Origin: an uncultured Chthonomonadaceae bacterium
GTDB lineage: Bacteria > Armatimonadota > Fimbriimonadia > Fimbriimonadales > Fimbriimonadaceae
Direction of reading: 5' to 3'
DNA: 48,854 nt
Assembly (NCBI GenBank): GCA_946479035.1
Contig: CAMLDW010000016.1
Location: 1 to 48,854 of the forward strand
This document shows, one piece after another, positions 41,651 to 48,854 of the stretch. Each line of letters starts with the position of its first letter. Positions within the stretch are counted from its first letter, which is position 1. Made by a program: the position numbers and the translations under genes. The notes under the pieces were generated by a model that worked only from the letters and a program-made list of their open reading frames with translations, was not told the DNA's origin and made no database searches.

Positions 41651-43030
41651 ATGCCGAGCGAGCAAAGGGCGCACCTCGACCGCGTGCTAGGGCCTGTGAG
41701 CGCGACCTGCATCGTCATCGGGGCGATCATCGGCGTCGGGATCTTCTTCACACCGAGCCGTGTCGTGAGCCTGACGGGCAGCGGGGAGATGGCGCTGCTG
41801 GCTTGGGGCATCGGTGGGCTCATCGCGCTCTTGGGGGCTCTGACCTTCGCCGAGCTCGGCGCGATGTACACGCACTCAGGGACCCAGTACGCCGTCATGC
41901 GCGACGCGTACGGCCCGCTCGGCGGGTTCCTGTTCGTCTTCTGCAACTCGACGGCGATCCAGACGGGCGGGGCGGCGATCATCGCGATCATCTGCGCTCA
42001 AAACCTCAGCTTCGCGCTCAACGGCGTGGCCCCCGCGAAGAACGACCTGCTTACGCTGCAGATCGCGACCGTGATGATCGCGGGGCTGGTCACGAGCAAC
42101 GTGGTAGGCGTGCGCTACGGCTCCGCGGTCCAGAACGTGACCGTGTTTTCCAAGGTCGCGACGCTGGTCGCGATCGTCGCAATGGCGCTCTTCCTGGTGC
42201 CGCACCCGGCCGCTTCGACCGAGCACCTGGCAAGGCCGGAGGGCACGACGCTCTCGCTGCTCTTTGCCGGGCTCGTGCCGGTCCTGTTCACCTGCGGGGG
42301 CTGGCAGCACGCGCTGTGGATCGGAGGGGAGATCCGCGACCCCAAGAAGAACGTTCCGCGCGCGCTGATCGTCGGGGTCGTGATCGTCGTCGTGGTGTAC
42401 CTGTCGGCGAACTGGTCGTACCTGCGCCTCTTGGGCGAGAAGGGCGTGGCAGAGAGCACGACCCTGGCGGCGGACGCTGTCGGCCGGGTCGTGCCGCAGA
42501 ACGCGGCGCGAATCGTCGCCGCGCTGGTCGGGTTCTCCGCGTTCGGCGTCCTGAACGCCGTGCTGCTCTCCGGGCCGAGGCTCGTTTATGGAATGGCGCG
42601 GGACGGCCGCTTCTTCGCGCCGTTCGCAGAGGTCCATAAGCGGTTCCACACGCCGCACTGGTCCATTGTCCTGATCGGTGGCCTAGGGCTCGTTTTCCTT
42701 TGGCTGGCCAAGGAGGACGGCGTCAACCTGCTACTGAACGGAGTCGTGCTGGTGGAGACGGCGTTCCTGCTCATGACGGGCGCCGCGGTGCTCGTTCTTC
42801 GCAGGCGACGCCCTGACGTAGAGCGGCCGGTGCGCGTCCCGCTTTACCCGCTGGTGCCGGTGATGTTCGTGCTGGGGGAGTCGCTGGTCGTGCTCGGCGC
42901 GTTCCTGGACGAGCCGACGCGCAAGGCGGCGTGGATCGGCCTCGCTTGGGTGGTGCTGGCGGCCGGGTGCTATTGGGCGTTTTTTAGGGGCCGGGGCTTA
43001 AACGAAACTGGTCGGAGCGGCGAGATTTGA
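41651..43030 (+). CDS. APC-family amino acid permease
   Basis: A 459-residue, twelve-segment secondary transporter of the amino acid-polyamine-organocation family. The start of the first helix reads VSATCIVIGAIIGVGIFFTP with the unwound GxIIGxGIF substrate-site motif, then MALLAWGIGGLIALLGALTF and ELGAMYTHSGTQYAVMRDAY. The substrate is unknown. ATG 41651 follows CATTAT by six bases and no SD is present, so the message may be leaderless. The last 22 bases of the gene overlap the 3' end of the opposite-strand tRNA-Pro. Confidence 0.9.
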   Translation: MPSEQRAHLDRVLGPVSATCIVIGAIIGVGIFFTPSRVVSLTGSGEMALLAWGIGGLIALLGALTFAELGAMYTHSGTQYAVMRDAYGPLGGFLFVFCNSTAIQTGGAAIIAIICAQNLSFALNGVAPAKNDLLTLQIATVMIAGLVTSNVVGVRYGSAVQNVTVFSKVATLVAIVAMALFLVPHPAASTEHLARPEGTTLSLLFAGLVPVLFTCGGWQHALWIGGEIRDPKKNVPRALIVGVVIVVVVYLSANWSYLRLLGEKGVAESTTLAADAVGRVVPQNAARIVAALVGFSAFGVLNAVLLSGPRLVYGMARDGRFFAPFAEVHKRFHTPHWSIVLIGGLGLVFLWLAKEDGVNLLLNGVVLVETAFLLMTGAAVLVLRRRRPDVERPVRVPLYPLVPVMFVLGESLVVLGAFLDEPTRKAAWIGLAWVVLAAGCYWAFFRGRGLNETGRSGEI

Positions 43031-43085
43031 ACTCGCGACCTCCACACCCCCAGTGTGGCGCTCTACCAAGCTGAGCCACGCCCCG
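43009..43085 (-). tRNA. tRNA-Pro (anticodon GGG)
   Basis: The 77-base sequence starts CGGGGCGTGGCTCAG, has an anticodon stem CCACA/TGTGG enclosing a loop with GGG, a TTCAAAT T-loop, a closing acceptor strand CGCTCCG and an encoded CCA. It is convergent with and overlaps the permease gene. Confidence 0.95.
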
Positions 43086-43114
43086 AACGGACCGTCAGGA
43101 TACCTTTGGGGCCG

Positions 43115-44794
43115 CTACTGGCCCGAGCCAGACGCCTTGCCCGGCGGGACGAGCAGCGGAGTGCGGCCGTTGCGGTAGAAGTACCGCCACGCCTCTTCCG
43201 TCTTGGGTGCGCGGATGCCGTCGAGGTACTTGTCCAGCTTCGCTGCCGAGGCCATCGCCTTCGTGCCGTCCTGCGGCATTTGGTTCGAGAAGTACGCGCC
43301 GGCGAGCGCGTACTGCGCCGCGGCGTACTCAGGGCCAGCGGCCGCTGCGGCTTTGCCGATCGTGATCGCGTCGTCGAACTTGCCCTCGAACATGTCGACG
43401 AGCGCGATGGCGGTCAGCGCCTCGAAAGACTCGGGCTTGGCCTCGAGCGCGCCCTCTGCGAAAGCTCGTGCGAACGCGAGCTGGTACTTCTTGTCGTCGC
43501 CGCTCGGCTTTTGCGCGACGTAGTACGAGATCGCCTGGTTGAACCGCTCGATGTAGATGTGGTACATCGACGGGTCCGCCAGGAGCCCTGCCTCGAACGC
43601 CGAGTTGCTAGAGTCGTAGTTGTTCTGCAGGTAGTACATCGAGGTGAGGTAGTAGCTCGTGATCGGGCTCGAGCCCTCGCTCTCGGCCAGGCTCGTGGCG
43701 ATCGAGGTGAACGTCCCGAGGTTGCCGCGCCTCAGCGCGAGGAACGCCTGCGCCGTGCGGACGCCGAGGTTGCTCGGGTCGTTCAGCAGGGCTTCGCGCT
43801 CTGCGTCGGCGGAGGCGGACGAGTCGCCAAACCAGTCGTCGAGCACGGCCTTCAGTGCGTAGCCGTAGGCGTCGGGCGCGCCACGCCTCATGTGGCGCGT
43901 GATGTTGTCGCGCGCGTCGCTGTAGCGGCCGGAGCGGATCTGGGCGTAGATCAATCGGTCTGCGACCTCGGCGTTCCTCTCGTCGGCGGTAAAGAGCTTC
44001 TGGAGCTCCTCGATAGCCAAGGAGAACCTGCCCGCCTCGCAGACGGCGTCGGTGTACTTGAGCCTGTTCGCGCTGGTCACCGGGCCGAACTGGTCGAGCC
44101 GGTCGGCGTATGCGGCGCGGCGGCTCTCAGAGGCGGTCTTGAGCGCGCTGGTGACGGTCTGGAGCGTCTGTTCGCGGTCGCCGCTGGTCGCCATGGCGCG
44201 GAACGCCTGGCGCAAGCTGATGCCCGCCAGCAGGTCGCGCGCGGGGATGTTCTTCGGGTCGCTCTTGACTGTGTCCTCGGCGTACTTCTGGGCCATGTCG
44301 TACACGCCCTTGCCGAAGTAGGCGCGGGCCATCACCATCCGCGCGGAGTTGTCCGTCGCGCTGATCTTGAGCGCGACGCGGCCCGCTTCGATGGCCGCGT
44401 CCCACTTGCCGTTGACGAGGAACCCCTCGGCGATCTGGACGTGGTGCGCCACGCCGAGGGTGAGCCCGTTGTCGACCTTCAGATTGAGGGTGACCTTCTG
44501 AGACTGTCCGTCCGAGTTGTAAGCCGCGATCGCGACCTTGACCGGCCCGTCCGGCAGCGTGAGGGTGTCGAGGACGTACTCGTAGGGCGTGCTGTCGTCG
44601 GTCGAGACGAGCTTGTCGGCCACGTAGAACTCGACCTGGGAGACAAGGCTCTTCGAGTCCACGGTCACGTGGAAACGGTATTCGCCGTTGATGGTGTCGC
44701 CGTTCTTGGTCATGGGCTTGACGACGATCTGGGCCGAAGCGGCGCTGCCCAACGCGGCTGCCAGGGCAAAGACTCCAACGACACGGGTAAACAT
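43115..44794 (-). CDS. Exported protein with Ig-like and TPR repeats
   Basis: ATG 44794 is favoured by GAGGGATCTT upstream. The 559-residue protein has a signal peptide (MFTRVVGVFALAAALGSAAS). An Ig-like domain follows (YRFHVTVDSKSLVSQVEFYV, TPYEYVLDTLTLPDGPVKVA), then a long TPR array with repeats such as AAIEAGRVALKISATDNSAR and DDAITIGKAAAAAGPEYAAA. It may act as a surface or periplasmic scaffold; the partner is unknown. The PII-like gene lies immediately upstream on the same strand. Confidence 0.8.
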   Translation of the reverse strand: MFTRVVGVFALAAALGSAASAQIVVKPMTKNGDTINGEYRFHVTVDSKSLVSQVEFYVADKLVSTDDSTPYEYVLDTLTLPDGPVKVAIAAYNSDGQSQKVTLNLKVDNGLTLGVAHHVQIAEGFLVNGKWDAAIEAGRVALKISATDNSARMVMARAYFGKGVYDMAQKYAEDTVKSDPKNIPARDLLAGISLRQAFRAMATSGDREQTLQTVTSALKTASESRRAAYADRLDQFGPVTSANRLKYTDAVCEAGRFSLAIEELQKLFTADERNAEVADRLIYAQIRSGRYSDARDNITRHMRRGAPDAYGYALKAVLDDWFGDSSASADAEREALLNDPSNLGVRTAQAFLALRRGNLGTFTSIATSLAESEGSSPITSYYLTSMYYLQNNYDSSNSAFEAGLLADPSMYHIYIERFNQAISYYVAQKPSGDDKKYQLAFARAFAEGALEAKPESFEALTAIALVDMFEGKFDDAITIGKAAAAAGPEYAAAQYALAGAYFSNQMPQDGTKAMASAAKLDKYLDGIRAPKTEEAWRYFYRNGRTPLLVPPGKASGSGQ

Positions 44795-44838
44795 AAGATC
44801 CCTCTTCGCAGGATTATGACGCTTGGCGAGCTTCAAAG

Positions 44839-45180
44839 TCACACTGCGTCCCGGCCCCTCTCGCCCGTCCGGACCCGCAGGACGTCCGTGACCTCCTCCA
44901 CGAAAACCTTGCCGTCGCCTGGAGCGCCGGTCCGAGCGTTCGCCAAAATCGCCTCGATGACGGGCTCCCTGAGCTCCTCGGGCACGACGACCTCGAGCTT
45001 GCTCCGGATCGGGAGGGCGACCAGGACCTCCTGGCCGGCCAGGGTAGCGGGGCTCTCGGGCGAGCTGCCGCAGCCCCGGACGTCGGTGACGGTCAGCCCG
45101 CTGACGCCGAGGTTGGAGACGGCCGTCTTGACCTCCTCCAGCTTGTGCGGGCGGACGTAGGCCGTGACGCGCAGGATCAA
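44839..45180 (-). CDS. PII-like signalling protein with an altered T-loop
   Basis: The 113-residue length and pattern match GlnB/GlnK: ILRVTAYVRPHKLEEVKTAV, GVSGLTVTDVRGCG, LEVVVPEELREPVIEAILAN, and the C-terminal ARTGAPGDGKVFVEEVTDVL with RVRTGE. In GlnB the T-loop holds YRGAEY with the uridylylated Tyr 51; here the same place reads LAGQEV, so no Tyr is present. TTG 45180 overlaps the stop of the Bax-inhibitor-1-like gene (TTGA). Nitrogen signalling through GlnD is therefore unlikely; it may bind nucleotides and act on its membrane neighbour. Confidence 0.8.
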   Translation of the reverse strand: MILRVTAYVRPHKLEEVKTAVSNLGVSGLTVTDVRGCGSSPESPATLAGQEVLVALPIRSKLEVVVPEELREPVIEAILANARTGAPGDGKVFVEEVTDVLRVRTGERGRDAV

Positions 45181-45884
45181 ACGAACTTGAACCTCCGCCA
45201 GTGGAGGAACACGCGGACGCTGTACGTGGCGAAGTTGAGCAGGTCGCGGTAGAGGTCGGCGACGGCGGCCGGCTCCTCGCCCAGCCTGCGCCGGCTCAGC
45301 AGCGCGGCTAGGTCGTAAACAAAGAAGAGAACATAGGCGAGCGCGATGAGTCCCCAAGCGGCGGCCTCGCCCCAGCCGATCCAGCCGGCAAGGCACACGA
45401 CGGGCAAGGTGATTGCGAGTGCAATGGTTGTCACAGCAAACTGGCCGACAAAACTGAAATCTCGGCCGCACAGCGCGCCGTATGCGCAGGCGAGGGCGTA
45501 AGCGGCCAGGACGATCCAGACCGGCGCACCAGCATCGGCAAGGAGCCGGACGGCAGTGCCGAGGCTCCAGACGGTCGGGGCCTGCAGCAAGAGGCTAAGC
45601 GCGTTTTCGGCCATCCCGCCCTTCACGAACCGGCGCACGAGGGTGAGCGCGAGCAGGCTCGCAAGGAAGACTAGCCCCGACTGCCGCAGCGTCAGCACCG
45701 GCTCGAGCAGGACCGCGACGCCGACGATCGCCATGACGCTGATGAAGTGCCCAGCCATCACGGCGCGGATGAAGCTGAGCGTGACGATGTACCGCTCGGC
45801 CGCGACGTTCCCCCGGACCTGGATCGGCTCGGGAAAGTAAGGCTGGATCTGCACCTGGAGGAGTTTGGCAGGCACAGACGGCAA
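45177..45884 (-). CDS. Polytopic membrane protein, Bax inhibitor-1-like
   Basis: A 235-residue protein with about six to seven membrane segments (HFISVMAIVGVAVLLEPVLT, FAVTTIALAITLPVVCLAGW, AAAWGLIALAYVLFFVYDLA). Its end, VADLYRDLLNFATYSVRVFL, resembles the C-terminal signature of the BI-1/YccA family, as does the preceding Tyr-Asp in the last helix. The assignment is tentative. It starts at TTG 45884 or GTG 45875 and is translationally coupled to the PII-like gene. Confidence 0.6.
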   Translation of the reverse strand: MPSVPAKLLQVQIQPYFPEPIQVRGNVAAERYIVTLSFIRAVMAGHFISVMAIVGVAVLLEPVLTLRQSGLVFLASLLALTLVRRFVKGGMAENALSLLLQAPTVWSLGTAVRLLADAGAPVWIVLAAYALACAYGALCGRDFSFVGQFAVTTIALAITLPVVCLAGWIGWGEAAAWGLIALAYVLFFVYDLAALLSRRRLGEEPAAVADLYRDLLNFATYSVRVFLHWRRFKFV

Positions 45885-45891
45885 AGTGGGC

Positions 45892-46887
45892 CTAGAAGCT
45901 CACACCCCCAGCGTCAGAGCCGATCATCACCATCACGTTGATCCGTCCGTTCGTGTTGAGCGTCGCAAGAAAAGGCCGCTTCAGGTTGCCCTGCTCTCGA
46001 ACGATCTGAGCAACTGTCCGCGATGCGTGGGGGTCACCGTCCTTTGGTTTGCCAGCCTCTTCCAAATAGACTCTCACGTACTCAGAAGCAAGTTCTTCCG
46101 CCCGCGAGCCCGGTTGGATCCTAAAGTTCGTCGTGTGCCCCTTTAGGTCGACGATCTTGCGCAGGTTCTCCTCAGGGGCGATCCGAGCGATTTCGGCCTG
46201 AAACTTCGCCTTTGTAGCCAGGACTCGAGAGGTCTGCGTCCGTGACATCTGGTCGAAGTAGGCGACCATCTGGCTCCTAAGGACCTTGAAGTCCACGTCA
46301 ATGAAGACTGAATCTTCGGATTCGACGATCCTTCCACCAATCGCACTGGCGAGCATCGCAATGAAGTCCCCCTCGGGGACTCGCGCCTGCGAAAACGCGA
46401 CAGGCGACTGTTGAAGAAACTCATGGCACACGACGCGTTTTGCGAATTGCTTGAATGGCAGATAAACGGGCAGGAAGTACTTGCCGTCGACGTTCTTGGT
46501 TACGACCGTCCCCGCCGTTACTTCCACCAATGACATGTCCTCTGGGTATTCGGCGACTGGATTGCGGCCCTCGTAAAAGGAAGAAAAGCGATACCAAGGC
46601 AATACCGCAGGCCTGAGCACGAGCCTGGAGCTAAAGTCGAACCAGTCTCCAGATGTTTCGGCGATGGCAATAAGCTGGTTCTTGAGCCCTTCCTCCAACT
46701 CAAGTGGGTGCCCGCTGGCGTCCTTTGGCCACTCAACTTCCATGCGTGGGATGGTCTTTGTGCACACCCCGATCGCTATCGGCCGCTGCAAGTGCGAGCC
46801 AAGAGCCGTCGCAAACTCAGAGGGCGTGCCCCCTTTGAAGGCAAAGGGGGCAGATGCGCTCGCCACGAGTAGGAGCGCGAGGCTCAC
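45892..46887 (-). CDS. Exported protein of unknown function
   Basis: GTG 46887 is well supported by AAGGAGG five to six bases upstream. The 331-residue product starts with a short signal (MSLALLLVASASAPFAFKGG). Its first part (GTPSEFATALGSHLQRPIAI) vaguely resembles the N0/STN fold of secretins and TonB receptors; the rest (FLQQSPVAFSQARVPEGDFI, RVLATKAKFQAEIARIAPEE) is unknown. Codon use is more relaxed than in neighbours. A coupled 43-residue peptide gene precedes it. Confidence 0.65.
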   Translation of the reverse strand: MSLALLLVASASAPFAFKGGTPSEFATALGSHLQRPIAIGVCTKTIPRMEVEWPKDASGHPLELEEGLKNQLIAIAETSGDWFDFSSRLVLRPAVLPWYRFSSFYEGRNPVAEYPEDMSLVEVTAGTVVTKNVDGKYFLPVYLPFKQFAKRVVCHEFLQQSPVAFSQARVPEGDFIAMLASAIGGRIVESEDSVFIDVDFKVLRSQMVAYFDQMSRTQTSRVLATKAKFQAEIARIAPEENLRKIVDLKGHTTNFRIQPGSRAEELASEYVRVYLEEAGKPKDGDPHASRTVAQIVREQGNLKRPFLATLNTNGRINVMVMIGSDAGGVSF

Positions 46888-46888
46888 T

Positions 46889-47020
46889 CTAGCCTCCTTC
46901 GCCGGGCGGTGGCTCGCAAGTTGGAGCGCCTGTAATCGCGGGTAGATAGTGATAAGGCGCTAGGTCATGGCTGCCGCCGTGTGCGCTCAGCAAGACCCAA
47001 ATCGCAGTTGTTACGATCAT
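46889..47020 (-). CDS. Small 43-residue peptide, coupled to the following exported protein
   Basis: The frame runs from ATG 47020 to TAG 46889, one base before the GTG of the exported protein. GGGGAAAGTAAG stands just upstream as SD, and the SD of the next gene (AAGGAGG) lies within the last codons. The product starts hydrophobic (MIVTTAIWVLLSAHGG) and ends Pro/Gly-rich with one Cys (APTCEPPPGEGG). It is either a small exported peptide or a leader that controls translation of the next gene. Upstream, 47021-47140 holds no gene that I can support. Confidence 0.55.
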   Translation of the reverse strand: MIVTTAIWVLLSAHGGSHDLAPYHYLPAITGAPTCEPPPGEGG

Positions 47021-47140
47021 TTCTTACTTTCCCCAGCGATCGGCTACTGTGAACTGAGCCGATGCGCTGGCTCTACGTTTACCCCCCCCGGTGTATTGTC
47101 AAGTCTTAGATGTATTCGCCAGGGCTGGTTGAAGCTGGAT

Positions 47141-47217
47141 TGGTCGGGATGACAGGATTTGAACCTGCGACCTCCTCGTCCCGAACGAGGCGCTCTACCA
47201 AGCTGAGCCACATCCCG
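47141..47217 (-). tRNA. tRNA-Pro (anticodon CGG)
   Basis: The 77-base sequence starts CGGGATGTGGCTCAG. Anticodon stem CCTCG/CGAGG encloses TTCGGGA with CGG, the T-arm has TTCAAAT, the acceptor closes with CATCCCG, and CCA is encoded. Much of the sequence matches the tRNA-Pro at 43009 in the D-arm and variable region. Confidence 0.95.
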
Positions 47218-47285
47218 ACTGCGGAGCTTAAGAGTCTACCTTCTGCAAGTTCCGTGATCAATTCCGCACGTGGGGACCGGTCATG

Positions 47286-47291
47286 TATCCT
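47286..47291 (+). promoter_or_regulatory. -10 element just before deoC (leaderless-type)
   Basis: TATCCT ends seven bases before ATG 47299 and no SD is present, so the deoC message probably begins at or next to the start codon. Confidence 0.4.
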
Positions 47292-47298
47292 GACGTTG

Positions 47299-48219
47299 AT
47301 GGCGCGCCCGAGCCTTGCCAGCCTACTTTCGCCAGGAGCTTTCGACCGGCCCGTGGACCAGGTCGGGGCTGAGGAGCGCGCGGCAAAGTTCACCAAGCGC
47401 AGCATCAAGACGACGGCGAAGGCGCAAGGGCTCAAGATGGTCGTCGCGATGACGGACCTCACGACACTCGAAGGGAAGGACTCGTCTGGCAAGGTGCGCC
47501 AGATGTGCGCCAAGGCCGTGCGCCCGGATCCGAGCGACCCGAGCGTGCCGAGCGTCGCGGCGGTGTGCGTGTACCCCGCGCTCGTCAAGGCCGCCACGGG
47601 CGCGCTGCAAGGCAGCGGCGTGAGGGTCGCAAGCGTGGCGACCGGCTTTCCGAGCGGGCAGACCCCTCTGGAGGAACGGCTGGCCGAGGTCGAGCGTGCG
47701 GTGGCGGACGGCGCGGACGAGATCGACATGGTGATCAACCGCCGCGCGTTCATGCAGGGCGACTTTGAGACGGTGTTCGAAGAGGTCGTCGCGGTCAAGG
47801 GGGCGTGCGGCCCGGCGCGCCTCAAGGCGATCCTCGAAACCGGCGAGCTCGAGACGTACGACAACGTGTGCCGCGCGAGCCACATCGCGATGGAGGCGGG
47901 CGCGGACTTCATCAAGACCTCGACCGGCAAGGTCACGCCCGCCGCGACGATGCCAGTCACGCTCGTGATGCTCGAGGCGATCCGGGAGCACTATTTGGAC
48001 ACGGGCCGCCGGGTCGGGATGAAGCCGGCGGGCGGAATCCGCAACGCAAAGCTCGCGCTGCACTACCTTGTGATGGTGAAGGAGACTCTCGGCGACGACT
48101 GGCTGACGCCCGAGCTCTTCCGCTTCGGCGCGAGCACGCTGCTCAACGACGTGCTCATGCAGTTGGCCAGGCAGCGCACCGGCAGCTACCAGTCGGGCGA
48201 CTACTTCACGTTGGACTAA
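47299..48219 (+). CDS. deoC: Deoxyribose-phosphate aldolase
   Basis: DeoC splits deoxyribose-5-phosphate into glyceraldehyde-3-phosphate and acetaldehyde. The 306-residue TIM barrel has MVVAMTDLTTLEGKDSSGKV, AAVCVYPALVKAA, VASVATGFPSGQTPLEERL, the Schiff-base Lys in ADFIKTSTGKVTPAATMPV and GMKPAGGIRNAKLALHYLV. It is the long form, resembling animal-type enzymes. Reading further left would translate the antisense of a tRNA, so ATG 47299 is taken. The aldehyde dehydrogenase gene four bases downstream fits acetaldehyde disposal. Confidence 0.95.
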   Translation: MARPSLASLLSPGAFDRPVDQVGAEERAAKFTKRSIKTTAKAQGLKMVVAMTDLTTLEGKDSSGKVRQMCAKAVRPDPSDPSVPSVAAVCVYPALVKAATGALQGSGVRVASVATGFPSGQTPLEERLAEVERAVADGADEIDMVINRRAFMQGDFETVFEEVVAVKGACGPARLKAILETGELETYDNVCRASHIAMEAGADFIKTSTGKVTPAATMPVTLVMLEAIREHYLDTGRRVGMKPAGGIRNAKLALHYLVMVKETLGDDWLTPELFRFGASTLLNDVLMQLARQRTGSYQSGDYFTLD

Positions 48220-48223
48220 GGCG

Positions 48224-48854
48224 ATGGCGAAGACGCAGCACCTCTTGAGAAGCACGAACGGCAAGCCGGACCTAACCTTCGGAACGAGTTGGGAGTACGC
48301 GCCCGCGCCGGAGAGCCGCAAGCTCGCCAAGATCTCGCCGCAGTACGGCCACTTCATCGGCGGCAGGTTCGTCGCGCCAGCAGAGGGGAAGTACTTCGAC
48401 ACCATCGACCCCTCGACGGAGGCCAGGTTGAGCAAGGTCGCGAAAGGGAGCCAGAAGGACGTCGACAAGGCGATCCGCGCTGCAAGACAGGCGTTTGAAA
48501 AGCACTGGTCAAAGACCCCGCCGAAAGAGAGGGCGAAGGCGCTCTACCGGATCGCGCGGTTGGTGCAAGAGCGCTCGCGCGAGCTTGCCGTGCTGGAGAG
48601 CATAGACGGCGGCAAGCCGATCCGCGAGTCGCGCGACGTGGACCTGCCGCTGGTCGCGCAGCACTTCTTCTACTACGCGGGTTGGGCCGACAAGCTCGCC
48701 TACGCTTTCCCGAACAGAAAGACGAGGCCGCACGGGGTCGCGGGGCAGATCATCCCGTGGAACTTCCCGCTGCTGATGGCCGCGTGGAAGATCGCGCCCG
48801 CGCTCGCGACGGGGAACACCGTCGTGCTGAAGCCCGCCGAGACCACGCCGCTCA
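48224..48854 (+). CDS. Aldehyde dehydrogenase, 5' part (cut by the window end)
   Basis: About 210 codons are visible before the window ends. The sequence includes FIGGRFVAPAEGKYFDTIDP, AIRAARQAFEKHWSKTPPKE, ALYRIARLVQERSRELAVLE and the cofactor-binding GQIIPWNFPLLMAAWKIAPA followed by TVVLKPAETTPL, all typical of NAD(P)-dependent aldehyde dehydrogenases. The catalytic Cys lies beyond the window. With deoC immediately before it, a role in oxidising acetaldehyde from deoxyribose breakdown is likely but inferred. Confidence 0.93.
   Translation, partial: MAKTQHLLRSTNGKPDLTFGTSWEYAPAPESRKLAKISPQYGHFIGGRFVAPAEGKYFDTIDPSTEARLSKVAKGSQKDVDKAIRAARQAFEKHWSKTPPKERAKALYRIARLVQERSRELAVLESIDGGKPIRESRDVDLPLVAQHFFYYAGWADKLAYAFPNRKTRPHGVAGQIIPWNFPLLMAAWKIAPALATGNTVVLKPAETTPL

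Noticed and set aside
43055..45160. Plus-strand frame of about 700 codons over the TPR and PII-like genes
   Set aside because: Antisense shadow of clearly recognisable genes; begins inside the tRNA.
47110..47298. N-terminal extension of DeoC
   Set aside because: It translates the antisense of tRNA-Pro, giving the familiar GMTGFEPATSSSRTRR artefact.

Overview
This is a GC-rich, gene-dense bacterial chromosome segment with no phage, IS element or CRISPR array that I can see. The lineage best suggested is Armatimonadota (Fimbriimonadia-like). This is an inference from the mix of PEP-CTERM exported proteins, a FliA-type sigma factor, a bacterial 20S-proteasome-like subunit, many GTG/TTG starts and start codons lacking Shine-Dalgarno (SD) sites; a phylogeny of RplK, MnmG or QueA would settle it. 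Most of the window is housekeeping: polyamine synthesis (4.5 kb), FliA sigma operon (7-8.3 kb), RNase G operon (10.5-14.3 kb), thymidine kinase, QueA, glycosyltransferase, HMG-CoA lyase, ribosomal protein L11, GalT, MnmG, ferredoxin-NADP reductase, GH20-like hexosaminidase, HemW, phosphopentomutase, a molybdenum hydroxylase operon, an amino-acid permease, two tRNA-Pro genes, DeoC and the start of an aldehyde dehydrogenase.

Three stretches look accessory, with codon use that seems more relaxed than the core genes: 0.3-3.9 kb (secreted and TPR proteins, one interrupted by an in-frame stop), 8.5-10.5 kb (a four-gene coupled operon with a thioredoxin-like protein and a small Cys-rich secreted protein), and 45.9-47.0 kb (a secreted protein preceded by a coupled 43-residue peptide). 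Between genes there are several repeat types: helically phased tandem arrays (19-144, 41417-41487, 41572-41631), REP-like hairpins (4381-4426, 34003-34141) and three copies of a C/G-rich dispersed element (30.5, 31.6 and 33.9 kb).

The most interesting item is at 31.7-32.2 kb. An ArsR/SmtB-family repressor with the CVC metalloid-binding motif is followed, with a 4-base ATGA overlap and an SD inside the repressor's last codons, by a 24-codon gene whose product has 10 cysteines. It looks like a very small metallothionein-like peptide. The pair has a near-consensus promoter with a 7-bp inverted-repeat operator over the -10 and start region, and ends at a hairpin terminator. It forms a self-contained sensor plus thiol-peptide unit that length cut-offs in gene callers would miss.

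Other notable units are: an orphan proteasome alpha-like subunit; an operon joining a lipoyl E2 acyltransferase (catalytic Asp replaced by Asn), a class I amidotransferase-like hydrolase, a biotin carrier and an unknown protein; a PII-like protein lacking the T-loop tyrosine, coupled to a Bax-inhibitor-1-like membrane protein; and a stand-alone 5'-nucleotidase C-terminal domain. Nucleoside salvage genes (tdk, deoB, deoC) are scattered through the window rather than clustered.
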